NCBI GenBank assembly: GCA_036380275.1
Contig: DASVFB010000270.1
Location: forward strand, 1-11,894
Length of the DNA stretch: 11,894 bases
Origin: DASVFB01 sp036380275
GTDB lineage: Bacteria > Actinomycetota > Thermoleophilia > Gaiellales > Gaiellaceae
Direction: 5' to 3'
Position 1 is the first letter of the stretch; each line of letters opens with the position of its first letter. Below the pieces are notes generated by a model. That model had not been told where the DNA came from, searched no databases, and was given only the letters and a program-made list of their open reading frames with translations. The translations under genes and the position numbers were made by a program. Shown one piece after another: positions 1 to 6,328 of the stretch.

Positions 1-596
1 CCCTTGCCCATGAAGCTGCGGACGATCTCGATGCAGTGGCAGCCGAGGTCGATGATCGCGCCGCCACCCGCCTGCCGCCGGTCCCAGAACCAGGCCGAGT
101 GCGGGCCAGGGTGCGTCTCGCGCGAGCGTGCCCATGTGACCTCGCCGATCTGTCCCGCCTGCACGACCTGCACCGCCTTCAGCGTCTTCGGCGTGTAGAC
201 GAGGTCCTCGAGGTAGCCGGCGAAGACACCCGCGGTCTCGACCGTGTCGAGGATGCGCATCGCCTCGTCGGCGTTGCGTGCGAGCGGCTTCGTGCAGAGG
301 ATCGCCTTGCCTTGTCGAGCGCACAGCTCGATCGCCTGCTCGTGCGCGTCGTTCGGCAGACCGACGACGACGACATCGGTCTCGGGATGGGCGATCGCGT
401 GCTCGAGGTCCGTCGACGCGTTCGGGACGCCGTTCTCGCGTGCGAACGTCTCGGCGCGCTCGGCGGTCCGCGAATAGACGACGTGCACGCGGTCGCGGCC
501 GCGGCGGCCGTGCAGCGTCCGCGTGTAGAAGAGGCCGATCAGCCCGGTGCCGAGCATGGTGACGCGATGACCCTCCAACGGCTTGCGCTCCTTCAC
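1..596 (-). CDS. Gfo/Idh/MocA-family NAD(P)-dependent oxidoreductase, N-terminal part (runs off left edge)
   Basis: Reading down from GTG at 596 gives 198 residues with no stop before the window edge. The N-terminus is a Rossmann fold: strand HRVTMLGTGLIG (10-21) carries the dinucleotide-binding glycines, DVVVVGLPNDAHEQ lies at 74-87, and TKP (102-104) stands where the family usually has EKP. The second domain begins after residue 120 and reaches GGAIIDLGCHCIE (178-190), whose H187 matches the family's usual active-site histidine. Members oxidise or reduce sugars, inositols and their derivatives in the cytoplasm; the substrate is unknown here. A stop lies two codons upstream of the GTG, so 596 is the longest start. 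A TTG at 578 is preceded by GAAGGAG nine bases away and could be the real start. The gene is divergent from the SIS-domain gene with only 25 bases between them, so it probably belongs to the same sugar locus. Roughly the C-terminal half lies outside the window. Confidence 0.88.
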   Translation of the reverse strand, partial: MKERKPLEGHRVTMLGTGLIGLFYTRTLHGRRGRDRVHVVYSRTAERAETFARENGVPNASTDLEHAIAHPETDVVVVGLPNDAHEQAIELCARQGKAILCTKPLARNADEAMRILDTVETAGVFAGYLEDLVYTPKTLKAVQVVQAGQIGEVTWARSRETHPGPHSAWFWDRRQAGGGAIIDLGCHCIEIVRSFMGK

Positions 597-606
597 CGGT
601 CATGGT

Positions 607-616
607 TGTCTAGAGG
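607..616. promoter_or_regulatory. Partial copy of the TGTCTAGACA operator-like motif
   Basis: TGTCTAGAGG matches eight of ten bases of the perfect palindrome at 1440-1449. It sits in the 25-base gap between two divergent genes, where one bound regulator could control both. It also overlaps the likely ribosome-binding AGAGGG of the plus-strand gene. A functional role is inferred from recurrence only. Confidence 0.3.
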
Positions 617-621
617 GCTAG

Positions 622-1395
622 ATGGGCGGCGCCGACTCTACGCCCTTCCTCAGCGCGGCGCGCGCGCTCCTCGACCGCCTCGCCGCGCAAACGGAGGCGC
701 TCGATCGAGCGAGCCGAATCTGCGCCGAGGCGATCGGCGAGGGCGGACTCGTCCACGCGTTCGGAACCGGCCATTCGCGCATCCCCGTCGAGGAGCTCTT
801 CCCGCGCTACGGCTCGTACCCGGGTTTCAACCCGATCGTCGAGCTCTCGATGACCTTCCATACGCAGGTCGTCGGCGCCAACGGTCAACGGCAGGCGATG
901 TTCATCGAGCGCGTCGAGGGGCTCGCCGAGGCGATCCTCGACAACTTCGAGCTCGGCCCGCCTGATGCGATGCTCGTCTTCAGCCATGGCGGCACGACCG
1001 CGGTGCCGATCGAGATGGCTGCCGGTGCTCGGCGCCGCGGGCTGCCGGTGATCGCGGTCACGTCGTTCGCCGCCGCCCAGGCGGCCGCGCCCGGGCCGCG
1101 GCTCGTGGACCACGCCGACGTCGTGCTCGACCTGGCGACGCCTGCCGGTGACGCGCTCGTCGCGATCGACGGCGTCGACACGCCCGTGGCGCCCGGCTCG
1201 TCGCTTGCGGGCGTCGCGCTCGCGAACGAGCTGAAGGCGCGTACGGCGCTGCTGCTCGCCGAGCGTGGTCGGCTGCCGCCGGTCCTGGCCAGCGCCGCAG
1301 TCGTTGGCCCGCGGCGCTCGGCCGAGCTCTTCGAGGAGGCGTATGCCGAGCACGCGCGGCGCCTCGCGCGAACGCTCCGTCAGCGACCGGGTTGA
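622..1395 (+). CDS. SIS-domain sugar-isomerase-like protein (UPF0309-type)
   Basis: A 257-residue protein with a single sugar isomerase (SIS) domain, the fold that binds phosphorylated sugars in GlmS, MurQ and related enzymes. Visible motifs are HAFGTGHSRIPVEELFPRYG (45-64), a phosphosugar-type loop after strand 1, and MLVFSHGGTTAVPIEMA (117-133), where the usual SNSG-type loop reads SHGG. VIAVTSF (143-149) follows as the next strand. Length and motifs fit the stand-alone UPF0309/SIS proteins often found beside sugar transporters, whose reaction is generally unassigned. AGAGGG at 612-617 lies four bases before the ATG and supports this start. It precedes the ABC importer genes on the same strand, but a 96-base gap holding a promoter candidate and a palindrome means it may not always be co-transcribed with them. 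Possible roles are phosphosugar isomerase, MurNAc-6-P etherase-like lyase or phosphosugar sensor. The fold is firm and the reaction unknown. Confidence 0.85.
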   Translation: MGGADSTPFLSAARALLDRLAAQTEALDRASRICAEAIGEGGLVHAFGTGHSRIPVEELFPRYGSYPGFNPIVELSMTFHTQVVGANGQRQAMFIERVEGLAEAILDNFELGPPDAMLVFSHGGTTAVPIEMAAGARRRGLPVIAVTSFAAAQAAAPGPRLVDHADVVLDLATPAGDALVAIDGVDTPVAPGSSLAGVALANELKARTALLLAERGRLPPVLASAAVVGPRRSAELFEEAYAEHARRLARTLRQRPG

Positions 1396-1422
1396 CGCAG
1401 CAGCACACGCCCGGATAGCGTC
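1392..1422 (+). promoter_or_regulatory. Candidate promoter for the binding-protein gene
   Basis: TTGACG at 1392-1397 is followed after 17-19 bases by GATAGC/TAGCGT (1415-1422), a fair sigma-70-type pair. The -35 overlaps the stop codon of the SIS gene. Predicted transcription would start about 1428-1430, putting the palindrome at 1440-1449 just downstream, where a repressor could block elongation. The -10 is weak. Confidence 0.35.
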
Positions 1423-1439
1423 GTCCCGGATGGGCGAAA

Positions 1440-1449
1440 TGTCTAGACA
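1440..1449. promoter_or_regulatory. Perfect palindromic operator candidate TGTCTAGACA
   Basis: A 10-base perfect inverted repeat 42 bases before the binding-protein ATG and downstream of the candidate promoter. Its core GTCTAGAC fits the GT-N-TA-N-AC half-site pattern known for HutC-type GntR regulators, including NagR/DasR-like proteins of sugar metabolism. Related copies occur at 607-616 and 8654-8663. No regulator gene lies in the window. Confidence 0.45.
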
Positions 1450-1491
1450 GGTACGGCCGGAGCTGCGGTCGACTTGTACAAAGGAGGATGC

Positions 1492-2544
1492 ATGAGGGTC
1501 CCGATCAACGTCCGCTGGGTCTTCGCGGTCCTGGTGTTCGTCGCGATTGCGGTGACAGCGGCCGTGACGGCGTCTGCGAATTCAAACAAGGCGCAGGCGA
1601 AGTACGTGCTTGGTGTATCCAACACGCTCGTCGGCAACGGCTGGCGCGAGGAAATGATCTGCGCGGTGAAGGCGCAGGCGCTCGCCAGCGGTGTCGTGAG
1701 CAAGGTCGTCGTCGCGAACCGCAACGGCGGTCCCGCGGAGCAGACGGCAGACATCCGCAACCTGATCTCTGCGGGTGCAAACGCCATCGTCATCAACCCG
1801 TCGAGCGCGACCGCGCTCAACTCGGTCATCGCACAGGCGGCCTCGCGAGGCATCAAGATCGTCTCCGTCGACCAGCGTGTGTCTGCGCCGCAGGCGCACA
1901 ACGTCACCAACGACCAGGTTGCCTACGGACGCCTCGGTGCCGAGTGGCTGTTCAAGAAGCTCGGCGGTAAGGGCAACGTCGTCGAGATGCGCGGCATCGC
2001 CGGCGTTCCGGCCGACACCGATCGTCACACGGGCTTCACGCAGGCGCTCAAGAAGTACCCGGGGATCAAGGTCGTCAAGCAGACGTTCACCAACTGGTCG
2101 TTCGCGCCGGGCGGGAAGCAGATGCTCGACATCCTCAACTCCGGCGTGCAGGTCGACGGCGTGTGGACGTCCGGCATCGACTACACGATCGTCAACGCGT
2201 TCAAGACGGCCGGCAAGCCGTACGTGCCCGTCGTGGGCGCGGACAACAACCAGTTCCTGAAGCAGCTGCTCACGGTCAAGGGCCTGAGCGGCGTGGCCGT
2301 AACGAACCCGGCCACGATCGGCGGCGCGGGCGCCGCGGTCGCGATCAAGCTGCTCCAGGGCAAAAAGGTCCAGAACTGGGTCAAGCTCACGCCGCAGGCG
2401 TGGGACAACGGAAGGTCGGTAGGCCGCAAGGAGATCAAGGCGAACTACTCGCCCAGCCGTCCTCCCACGTACAGCGCACGGCTGCAGATCAAGCCGTGGA
2501 CGACCTACACCACGAAGCAGCTCTTCAGCTGCAAGGCGCCGTAA
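1492..2544 (+). CDS. Sugar ABC transporter substrate-binding protein (periplasmic-binding protein type 1)
   Basis: A 350-residue secreted protein that captures the sugar for the importer encoded downstream. Residues 1-29 form a Sec signal peptide (hydrophobic 9-26, probable cleavage after TASA at about 29). The mature protein has the two-lobed Peripla_BP_4 pattern: VLGVSNTLVGNGWREEM (39-55), ADIRNLISAGANAIVINPSS (86-105), ASRGIKIVSVDQRV (117-130), GNVVEMRGIAG (161-171) and VPVVGADNNQFLK (245-257). There is no lipobox cysteine, so it is not an obvious lipoprotein. The only cysteines are C57 and C347, which could form a disulfide. AAGGAGG at 1481-1487, four bases before the ATG, decides the start; an ATG at 1488 is out of frame. 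The family resembles ribose, xylose and rhamnose binders, but the ligand cannot be read from sequence. It is the first gene of the importer and is separated from the ATPase by a hairpin. Confidence 0.93.
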   Translation: MRVPINVRWVFAVLVFVAIAVTAAVTASANSNKAQAKYVLGVSNTLVGNGWREEMICAVKAQALASGVVSKVVVANRNGGPAEQTADIRNLISAGANAIVINPSSATALNSVIAQAASRGIKIVSVDQRVSAPQAHNVTNDQVAYGRLGAEWLFKKLGGKGNVVEMRGIAGVPADTDRHTGFTQALKKYPGIKVVKQTFTNWSFAPGGKQMLDILNSGVQVDGVWTSGIDYTIVNAFKTAGKPYVPVVGADNNQFLKQLLTVKGLSGVAVTNPATIGGAGAAVAIKLLQGKKVQNWVKLTPQAWDNGRSVGRKEIKANYSPSRPPTYSARLQIKPWTTYTTKQLFSCKAP

Positions 2545-2553
2545 CGGAGTGAC

Positions 2554-2581
2554 GCGGGAGAGGGCATGCGCCCTCTCCCGC
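2554..2581 (+). terminator. 12-bp perfect hairpin between binding protein and ATPase (attenuator, or start-codon-masking structure)
   Basis: GCGGGAGAGGGC (2554-2565) pairs perfectly with 2570-2581 around the four-base loop ATGC. It begins nine bases after the binding-protein stop. No T-run follows, so it is not a classical intrinsic terminator. Such stems between a binding-protein gene and its membrane-component genes commonly protect the upstream mRNA or partly terminate transcription, giving more binding protein than transporter. Here the loop also contains the ATG at 2566, and the only Shine-Dalgarno-like run lies in the left arm. Confidence 0.7.
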
Positions 2582-4089
2582 ACCTCTTCATGACTGAAGC
2601 CGTGGCACTCCTCGAAGCGCGCGACCTTTCGAAGAGCTACGGGCCTGTGCAGGCACTTCTGTCCGCCGACCTCGTCGTCGCGCCTGGCGAGGTCCATGCA
2701 CTGCTCGGCGCGAACGGCGCCGGCAAGAGCACGCTCGTCAAGCTTCTGACGGGCGTGATCCAGGGCGACGAGGGGACAATCTCCGTCCGCGGCAGAGAGT
2801 TACGCGTGGGGTCGCCGGCCCGCGCCGCACGTTTCGGCCTCGCGCCGGTGTTCCAGGACCCGGCGCTCGTTCCTGACCTGACCGTCGCGCAGAACCTGCG
2901 CCTCACCGGCGCGGACGCGCGCGCCGTGGCGCAACGGCTCGCGGAGATGGAGCTCGACGTCGACTTCACGGAGCTCACAGGCGATCTGCCGTTGCCGCTG
3001 CTACGCATGATCGACCTCGCGCGGGCGCTTGCACGCGAACCCGAGCTGCTGCTGCTCGACGAGATCACGGCAGCGCTCCCGTCCGACCTCGCCGAGCGCG
3101 TCTTCGCAGTCATGCACGAGCGGCGTGAGCGCGGCCGCTCGGTCCTCTTCATCACGCATCGCCTCAAGGAGGTCATCGCGACGTGCGACCGCGCGACGAT
3201 CCTGCGCGACGGGACCGCCGTGGCGACGATCGTCCCGCAGGAGGGCGGCGAGGAGCGAATCGTCGAGTACATGCTCGGGCCCGAGGCCGCGCGAGCCGTA
3301 GGAGAGGCGATCGAGCGCGACGCGCAGGTCATGGGGCCTCGGGACGCGGACGCGCCCGCCGCGCTCGAGGTCGAGTCCGTCTCGATCGGGCACGTGCAAG
3401 GCGTCTCGTTCACGCTGCGCCCGGGCGAGATCCTCGGCGTGGCGGCGCTCGAGGGCCAGGGGCAGGACGAGCTGTTCGACGTGCTCTCCGGTGAGCGGAC
3501 GCCGGACTCAGGCGAGATCCGCGTCGGCGGGCGAGCGTTCAAGGCGCGGCACCCTTACGACGCGATCCGCGCGGGGCTCGTGCTCGTTCCGGCGGACCGT
3601 TTACGCGCGTTGCTTCCGCAACGCTCGGTCCGCGAGAACATCGCGTCTCCACGCTACAACCGCTTCTCGCGCTGGGGTGTGATCAACATGCGCGAGGAGG
3701 GGCGCCGCGTCCGCAACGCGGTCGAATCTCTGCAGATCGACGTCCGCGCCGGTCGCCAGGTGCGTCGGCTCTCGGGCGGGAACCAGCAGAAGGTGACGAT
3801 TGCGCGCTGGCTCGCGTCCGGCTTCGCGACACTGCTCTGCTTCGACCCGACGCGCGGGATCGACGTCGGTACGAAGCGCCAGATCTACGTGCTTCTGCGA
3901 CGCCTCGCGGACGACGGCGGCGCCATCCTCTTCTTCTCGAGCGAGCTCGCGGAGTTCCCGCTCGTGTGCGACCGGGTGCTGACGGTCTTCGGCGGCCGGG
4001 TCACGGCCGAGCTGGTGGGCGAGGCGGCGGACGAGGCGACATTGCTGCGCGCGATGCACGGCCTCGTGGAGGACGAGGCCGTGGCGTGA
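2566..4089 (+). CDS. Sugar ABC transporter ATP-binding protein, double-NBD (RbsA/XylG/MglA type)
   Basis: This cytoplasmic ATPase of about 500 residues powers the importer with two fused nucleotide-binding domains (about 15-240 and 265-500). NBD1 has Walker A GANGAGKST (48-56), Q-loop VFQDP (95-99), Walker B LLLLDE (161-166) and switch H198. Its signature motif is unrecognisable (LPLPLLRMIDLARAL, 141-155). NBD2 has a degenerate Walker A (EGQGQDE, 296-302), an intact signature LSGGNQQK (402-409), FDPTRGID in place of LDEPTRGID so the catalytic Glu is missing, and Ser for the switch His (458-459). Only one composite ATP site is therefore complete. Start choice: ATG 2566 has GGGAGAGGG upstream but lies in a hairpin loop. 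ATG 2590 gives a start more usual for the family (MTEAVALLEARDLSKSYG) but has no Shine-Dalgarno. Its end overlaps the next gene by GTGA. Confidence 0.92.
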   Translation: MRPLPHLFMTEAVALLEARDLSKSYGPVQALLSADLVVAPGEVHALLGANGAGKSTLVKLLTGVIQGDEGTISVRGRELRVGSPARAARFGLAPVFQDPALVPDLTVAQNLRLTGADARAVAQRLAEMELDVDFTELTGDLPLPLLRMIDLARALAREPELLLLDEITAALPSDLAERVFAVMHERRERGRSVLFITHRLKEVIATCDRATILRDGTAVATIVPQEGGEERIVEYMLGPEAARAVGEAIERDAQVMGPRDADAPAALEVESVSIGHVQGVSFTLRPGEILGVAALEGQGQDELFDVLSGERTPDSGEIRVGGRAFKARHPYDAIRAGLVLVPADRLRALLPQRSVRENIASPRYNRFSRWGVINMREEGRRVRNAVESLQIDVRAGRQVRRLSGGNQQKVTIARWLASGFATLLCFDPTRGIDVGTKRQIYVLLRRLADDGGAILFFSSELAEFPLVCDRVLTVFGGRVTAELVGEAADEATLLRAMHGLVEDEAVA

Positions 4090-5099
4090 GCTCCGCGCCC
4101 GCGACGGTCGCGCCGCTGCGGCGCGCGCCGGAACTCCGCCGTCTGGTGCGCAGGCACGGCTGGACGATCGGCGTCTACCTGTTGTTGTTCGCGCTCATCC
4201 TGTACTGGCGCTCGCAAACGACCCTGCCGTGGGGACCGTTCGACGTCCAGTCGCTCGCGATCGACGCGCTGCCGCTTGCGTTCGCCGCGTGCGGGCAGGC
4301 GATCGTCGTCATCTCGGGCGGGATCGATCTCTCGATCGGCTCGATGATGAGCCTCGTCAACGTCGTGTCGGCGCGGTTGATGGTCGACGCCGGCTTCGAG
4401 CACGCGCTCCTCATCTCGGTGCTGCTCGTCCTCGCCGCAGCGCTCGTCGGCGCGCTGACCGGCTTGACGATCGTCGTGACGAAAGTGGCGGACATCATCG
4501 TCACGCTCGCGATGCTCTTCGTGCTCGGGGGTGCGGCGCTGTGGGTGCTGACGATTCCCGGGGGAGGTGTCCCGGCGCATTATGCAAGCCTGATCACCGT
4601 CGACACCGTCGGGACGAAATGGCTCCCCGCGGCCGTCCTCGTCCTTCTCGGCGCCGTCGTACTGCTCTGGGCGACCGTCCGGCGGCTGCGGCCCGGGCTT
4701 GCGCTGTACGCGGTCGGCTCAAAACGCAGCGCCGCGTACCTCGCGGGCGTGAACGTCCCTGCTGCGCGGATCGCCGCGTACGCCTACTCCGGCGCGTTCG
4801 CGGCCCTCGGCGGGCTGGCGCTCAGCGCCGCCTCGGGTCTCGGCGACCCGCACTCCGGCGACATCTACACCTTGAACTCGGTGGCCGCGGTCGTGCTCGG
4901 CGGCGTCTCGCTGCTCGGAGGGGTCGGGGGGCTCATCGGCCCGATCGCCGCGGCCTTCGTGCTCACCCTCGTGAAGACGATCCTGATCATCAAGGGCGTC
5001 GACCAGAATTGGGCGCAGGTGATCCAGGGGACGCTGATCGTGCTCGTCGTCATGATCGGCGGCCTCGCGATCCGCCAGAAGGGCAAGAGCGGCGGATGA
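4086..5099 (+). CDS. Sugar ABC transporter permease 1 (BPD_transp_2 family)
   Basis: A 337-residue inner-membrane permease of the RbsC/XylH type. After a basic cytoplasmic N-terminus, the first membrane helix is at about 26-42 (WTIGVYLLLFALILYW). Family hallmarks follow: ISGGIDLSIGSMMSL (76-90), YAVGSKRSAAYLAGVNV (208-224, the cytoplasmic loop that contacts the ATPase) and NSVAAVVLGGVSLLGGVGG (264-282). Several further hydrophobic helices follow, and the C-terminus is short and basic. The GTG start at 4086 overlaps the ATPase stop (GTGA, 4086-4089), which indicates translational coupling. No other start fits the complete N-terminal helix as well. The stop overlaps the second permease by ATGA. 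It pairs with the next gene to form a heterodimeric pore. Substrate specificity is not readable. Confidence 0.92.
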   Translation: MSSAPATVAPLRRAPELRRLVRRHGWTIGVYLLLFALILYWRSQTTLPWGPFDVQSLAIDALPLAFAACGQAIVVISGGIDLSIGSMMSLVNVVSARLMVDAGFEHALLISVLLVLAAALVGALTGLTIVVTKVADIIVTLAMLFVLGGAALWVLTIPGGGVPAHYASLITVDTVGTKWLPAAVLVLLGAVVLLWATVRRLRPGLALYAVGSKRSAAYLAGVNVPAARIAAYAYSGAFAALGGLALSAASGLGDPHSGDIYTLNSVAAVVLGGVSLLGGVGGLIGPIAAAFVLTLVKTILIIKGVDQNWAQVIQGTLIVLVVMIGGLAIRQKGKSGG

Positions 5100-6082
5100 C
5101 GGCCGTTCCCGAGTCGGCCCGGCGCCGCGACTTGCGCCGCGCGCTCGTCGACAATCCGGCGGTCGTCCTGACGTTGGTGTTCGTCGGTCTCTTCGTCGTG
5201 ACGGACATCGTGAACCGCGCGCAGTCGGGTCAAGCGTTTCTCACCCCGAAGCAGGTCTCGACAACGTTTCTCTACGCGGCGGTGCTCGGCCTGCTGTCGG
5301 CGGGGCAGACGCTCGTGATGCTCACTGGAGGCGTCGACCTCTCGGTGGCGACGACGGCGACCGCCAGCGCGTTCTTCGTCTCGCGCTACGGGACGGAGGG
5401 CTCCGCCAAGGCGATCGTGATCGCGCTGGGAGTCGGCCTCGCGATCGGCGTCGTCAACGGGATCGGCGTCGGGATCTTCCGCGTGAACGCGCTGATCATG
5501 ACCCTCGGCATCTCGGTGATCACGCTCGGGATTCTCACCGTCGAGGCGCAGAAGCAGTTCACCTCGCTGGTGCCGAACGACGTCGTCACGCTCGGATCGG
5601 GACGTTTCCTAACGTACGTGCCGTATGACCTGCTGGTCTGGGCGCCCGTCTCGGCGCTGATCATCCTCGGGCTGCGCTACTCCGGGCTCGGCCGGGTGAT
5701 CTACGCGGTCGGGGACAACCCTGTTGCCGCGCGGCTCGCAGGCGTGCGCGTGTGGCAGGTGCTCCTGGTTGTGTACGGGCTCTCCGGGCTGCTCTCGGCG
5801 GCCGCCGGGATCCTGCTCGTCGGCTTCAACAACGCCGCCGACCTCGGAATCGCCTCGCCGTTCCTGCTCCCCTCCGTCGCGGCAGTCGTGATCGGCGGGA
5901 CGTCGATCTTCGGCGGCCTCGGCGGCTACGCGGGAACGATCCTCGGCGCGCTCATCCTTACGGTGCTCGACTCGCTGCTCACGATCCTGAACGCGTCGCA
6001 GGCAGTCCGTCAGATCCTCTACGGTCTGATCATCCTCGCGCTCGCGGCGATCTACGCGCGCGCGACGGCGCAGTCGGACTAA
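5096..6082 (+). CDS. Sugar ABC transporter permease 2 (BPD_transp_2 family)
   Basis: A 328-residue membrane protein, the second half of the transport channel. Helix 1 is at about 21-38 (PAVVLTLVFVGLFVVTDI). Family motifs are MLTGGVDLSVATTATASAFF (75-94), YAVGDNPVAARLAGVRVW (203-220) and LPSVAAVVIGGTSIFGGLGG (258-277), with several further hydrophobic stretches up to 320. The ATG at 5096 sits inside the stop of permease 1 (ATGA, 5096-5099), which fixes the start and implies coupling. The two permeases share motifs but are clearly diverged, as in systems encoding separate permeases rather than one homodimeric RbsC. The gene ends seven bases before the relic of a zinc-type dehydrogenase, which was probably the next gene of this operon. 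Confidence 0.92.
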   Translation: MTAVPESARRRDLRRALVDNPAVVLTLVFVGLFVVTDIVNRAQSGQAFLTPKQVSTTFLYAAVLGLLSAGQTLVMLTGGVDLSVATTATASAFFVSRYGTEGSAKAIVIALGVGLAIGVVNGIGVGIFRVNALIMTLGISVITLGILTVEAQKQFTSLVPNDVVTLGSGRFLTYVPYDLLVWAPVSALIILGLRYSGLGRVIYAVGDNPVAARLAGVRVWQVLLVVYGLSGLLSAAAGILLVGFNNAADLGIASPFLLPSVAAVVIGGTSIFGGLGGYAGTILGALILTVLDSLLTILNASQAVRQILYGLIILALAAIYARATAQSD

Positions 6083-6089
6083 CGACGCA

Positions 6090-6320
6090 GTGCGGGGTCT
6101 GACGAAGCTCGCCTCCGGTCCGAGCAACGTCGCGATCGCCGAACGCCCGGAGCCAAGGGTGACCGCGTGCTCGTCGTCGGCCCGGACCGATCGGCTTGCT
6201 CGCGGCTCAGGTCGCGCGCGCGTCCGGCGGCCGAGTGCACGTGCGCGGCACGCCGGGCGACGCGGCAAGGCTCGAGGTCGCCGGAGCGCTCGGTTTCGCG
6301 TCCTCGACGACCGGCGATGT
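6090..6320 (+). pseudogene. Relic of a zinc-type (MDR) alcohol/polyol dehydrogenase
   Basis: Pieces of one medium-chain dehydrogenase can be read in three frames. From GTG 6090 comes VRGLTKLASGPSNVAIAERPEP, cut here as VRGLTKLASG plus PSNVAIAERPEP, which is a typical MDR N-terminus of about 22 residues. Directly after it, in the frame of 6155, comes KGDRVLVVGP, the start of the cofactor-binding domain that normally lies about 140 residues later. One base is then missing from the GPGPIG motif: the frame of 6187 continues with PIGLLAAQVARASGG and VHVRGTPGDAARLEVAGALGF. The C-terminal third is absent and the minus-strand gene begins at 6329. The gene has thus lost the catalytic zinc domain by internal deletion, its 3' end, and one base. 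Its position seven bases after permease 2 suggests an operon member that oxidised the imported polyol or sugar. The whole 6083-6328 gap consists of this relic. Confidence 0.8.
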
Positions 6321-6328
6321 GAGAGCTT

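Noticed and set aside
36..965. Long plus-strand open frame over the oxidoreductase and SIS genes
   Set aside because: It is antisense to one real gene and out of frame with the other. Its product is Arg/Ala-rich low-complexity sequence typical of GC-rich shadow frames.
2554..2581. Classical Rho-independent terminator
   Set aside because: The stem is perfect but no T-run follows, and the operon continues on the same strand with coupled genes. It is treated as an attenuator or translation-masking hairpin.
1582..2697. 371-codon minus-strand open frame across the binding-protein gene
   Set aside because: The mirrored frame of a strongly supported gene; no domain is recognisable and the composition is Arg/Leu/Asp-rich.
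2799..3603. TTA leucine codons in the ATPase (near 2800 and 3601) as a sign of developmental control
   Set aside because: TTA-based control is established for Streptomyces. Nothing here shows that genus, and two rare codons alone prove nothing.
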